Below are positions 22,296 through 22,930 of a DNA stretch of 22,930 nt, in pieces. Position 1 is the stretch's first letter. Each line of letters starts with the position of its first letter. This DNA comes from a bacterium (GTDB taxonomy: Bacteria; Elusimicrobiota; Elusimicrobia; UBA1565; UBA9628). Location: assembly GCA_021796015.1 (NCBI GenBank), contig JAJYOT010000027.1:1-22930 (forward strand), given 5' to 3'. The notes under the pieces are model-generated. The model worked only from the letters and a program-made list of their open reading frames with translations. It was not told where the DNA came from and searched no databases. Position numbers and translations under genes: made by a program.

Positions 22296-22775
22296 TTACG
22301 CCGCCTCGAAATGGCGGATGTCGGAGAGTTTGCCTTGGCGGTTCTCCGCGAAAACGGGCTTGACCCGAATTCCAATCGCCGGCGGCCAATCGGGATCGAC
22401 TTTGAGGAAATGTTGAAATTGAGTCGAGGCGCCGTCGAGTAGAATAAAAGCGTATCCGTACGGCACGGGTTTTTTTTCTCCGGTTTCGGGATCGATAAAA
22501 GGAAAACGCAAAATCGTAAACGCCGACAAAGTGCCCATAGGGCCGACCTCAACCCATTCATCCATCGTCTTAAAACAAGGCCCACAAATCTTGCGCGGTG
22601 GGACATAAACCTTTCGGCACAAAGGACATTTAAGCCCTAAAAATTTCTTATGGTCTCGAATTTCGGTAAAAAACCGACTCCCCTCCATTCCCACTGAATA
22701 TTGAAACGGCTGAAAAGCCTCGCCACTTTCAATAAAAATGAAATCCGATCGCTTAAGACGGTTTTTCTGAACCAT
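22296..22775 (-). CDS. DUF35 Zn-ribbon / OB-fold acyl-CoA-associated protein
   Basis: 159 residues. Zinc ribbon CPLC (Cys 50, 53) and CGPC (Cys 64, 67), preceded by the family's RFFTEIRDHKKFLGLKC helix. Then an OB-fold from about 72 (WVEVGPMGTLSAFTI, VPYGYAFILLDG). DUF35 proteins scaffold thiolases, for example in archaeal acetoacetyl-CoA thiolase/HMG-CoA synthase complexes and in actinobacterial ChsH2-Ltp2 complexes. Its start overlaps the end of the thiolase gene by 23 nt, so the two are cotranslated and probably bind each other. Start at MVQKNRLKRS is chosen because residues 21-34 still look family-like; MEGSRFF at residue 30 is an alternative. Confidence 0.9.
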   Translation of the reverse strand: MVQKNRLKRSDFIFIESGEAFQPFQYSVGMEGSRFFTEIRDHKKFLGLKCPLCRKVYVPPRKICGPCFKTMDEWVEVGPMGTLSAFTILRFPFIDPETGEKKPVPYGYAFILLDGASTQFQHFLKVDPDWPPAIGIRVKPVFAENRQGKLSDIRHFEAA

Positions 22776-22930
22776 AGATTAAAATGTCAGACCAAAAACA
22801 CCCTCCAAAACCGGTGGAAAGAGCCTTTTTTACGCCCTCGGCTTGGCGCTCGCCCGCCCGGCCCATAATCTGATGCGCGCACTCAGCTGCCCGAATAAGC
22901 CCGGTCGCGCCGATAGGGTTGGTCGACAAA
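22753..22930 (-). CDS. Thiolase-family protein, C-terminal 58 residues (partial)
   Basis: Only the 3' end is inside the window, on the minus strand, reading LSTNPIGATGLIRAAECAHQ, then IMGRAGERQAEG and TGFGGCFWSDILIYGS, ending at TAA 22755-22753. STNPIGATG sits where thiolases have the catalytic GHPxGATG, with Asn in place of His. GFGGCFWSD occupies the C-terminal catalytic-cysteine region. I recall this pattern from acetyl-CoA-acetyltransferase-like proteins encoded next to DUF35 proteins, so the Asn is probably a subgroup trait, not damage. It overlaps the DUF35 gene. The substrate cannot be told from this fragment. Confidence 0.85.
   Translation of the reverse strand, partial: LSTNPIGATGLIRAAECAHQIMGRAGERQAEGVKKALSTGFGGCFWSDILIYGSEKPS

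Noticed and set aside
22237..22389. N-terminal extension of the MaoC protein
   Set aside because: It is Arg-rich, overlaps the DUF35 gene and lacks similarity, whereas ATG 22236 has GGGAG and starts at the usual family N-terminus.
1..22930. CRISPR array, tRNA, rRNA or a complete insertion sequence
   Set aside because: No regularly spaced identical repeats, no recognisable tRNA or rRNA sequence and no transposase reading frame were found.

Overview
The window reads as a dense bacterial chromosome segment of roughly balanced to moderately high GC from a diderm (Gram-negative-type) bacterium. Many products are exported, lipoproteins occur, and a TRAP-transporter TatT lipoprotein lies at the left edge. 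The style of several long secreted proteins (signal peptide, low-complexity Ala/Pro/Ser linker, then a domain) reminds me of environmental Elusimicrobiota genomes. That placement is an impression, not a demonstration; no rRNA or ribosomal-protein gene is present to settle it.

Left to right. 1-1455 is a minus-strand pair, a TatT-like lipoprotein (cut by the window edge) and an unknown secreted protein. 1625-2623 is a secreted Exordium/Phi_1-like protein that converges, through a 12-bp-stem terminator, on an exported 979-residue TPR protein (2649-5588). 5664-6854 holds a stability cassette: an AbrB-type antitoxin overlapping a RelE/ParE-type toxin under a strong promoter with an internal operator, then an ORF6N phage-type regulator. 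6874-9785 holds a Gly/Ala/Pro-rich membrane protein and an ankyrin-caspase lipoprotein, with an AT-rich segment straddling their junction. 9898-11052 is a DUF4143 AAA ATPase preceded by paired direct repeats. 11280-11834 is a small secreted protein of unknown function.

From 18856 down to 11831 runs a tightly packed five-gene minus-strand set: an exported HAD phosphatase fused to a PQ-loop (SemiSWEET-like) membrane domain, a Pro/Ala-rich secreted protein, a small secreted protein, an atypical KamA-type radical SAM enzyme, and an RfbC epimerase. Divergent from it are an exported HExxH metallopeptidase and dusB. The right end (20952-22930, minus) is an acyl-CoA cluster: thiolase C-terminus, DUF35 Zn-ribbon/OB-fold protein and MaoC hydratase, with a sensor-less histidine kinase behind.

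The most unusual signal is a 41-bp palindrome-cored repeat found three times, always inside a coding region and always in the same frame (it encodes ARPSALTA or ARPSALAA). Two GGGGACA-type REP-like hairpins also sit inside reading frames, one only 35 bp from a copy of the 41-bp repeat. Together they suggest small mobile or repetitive elements that build protein linkers in this genome.
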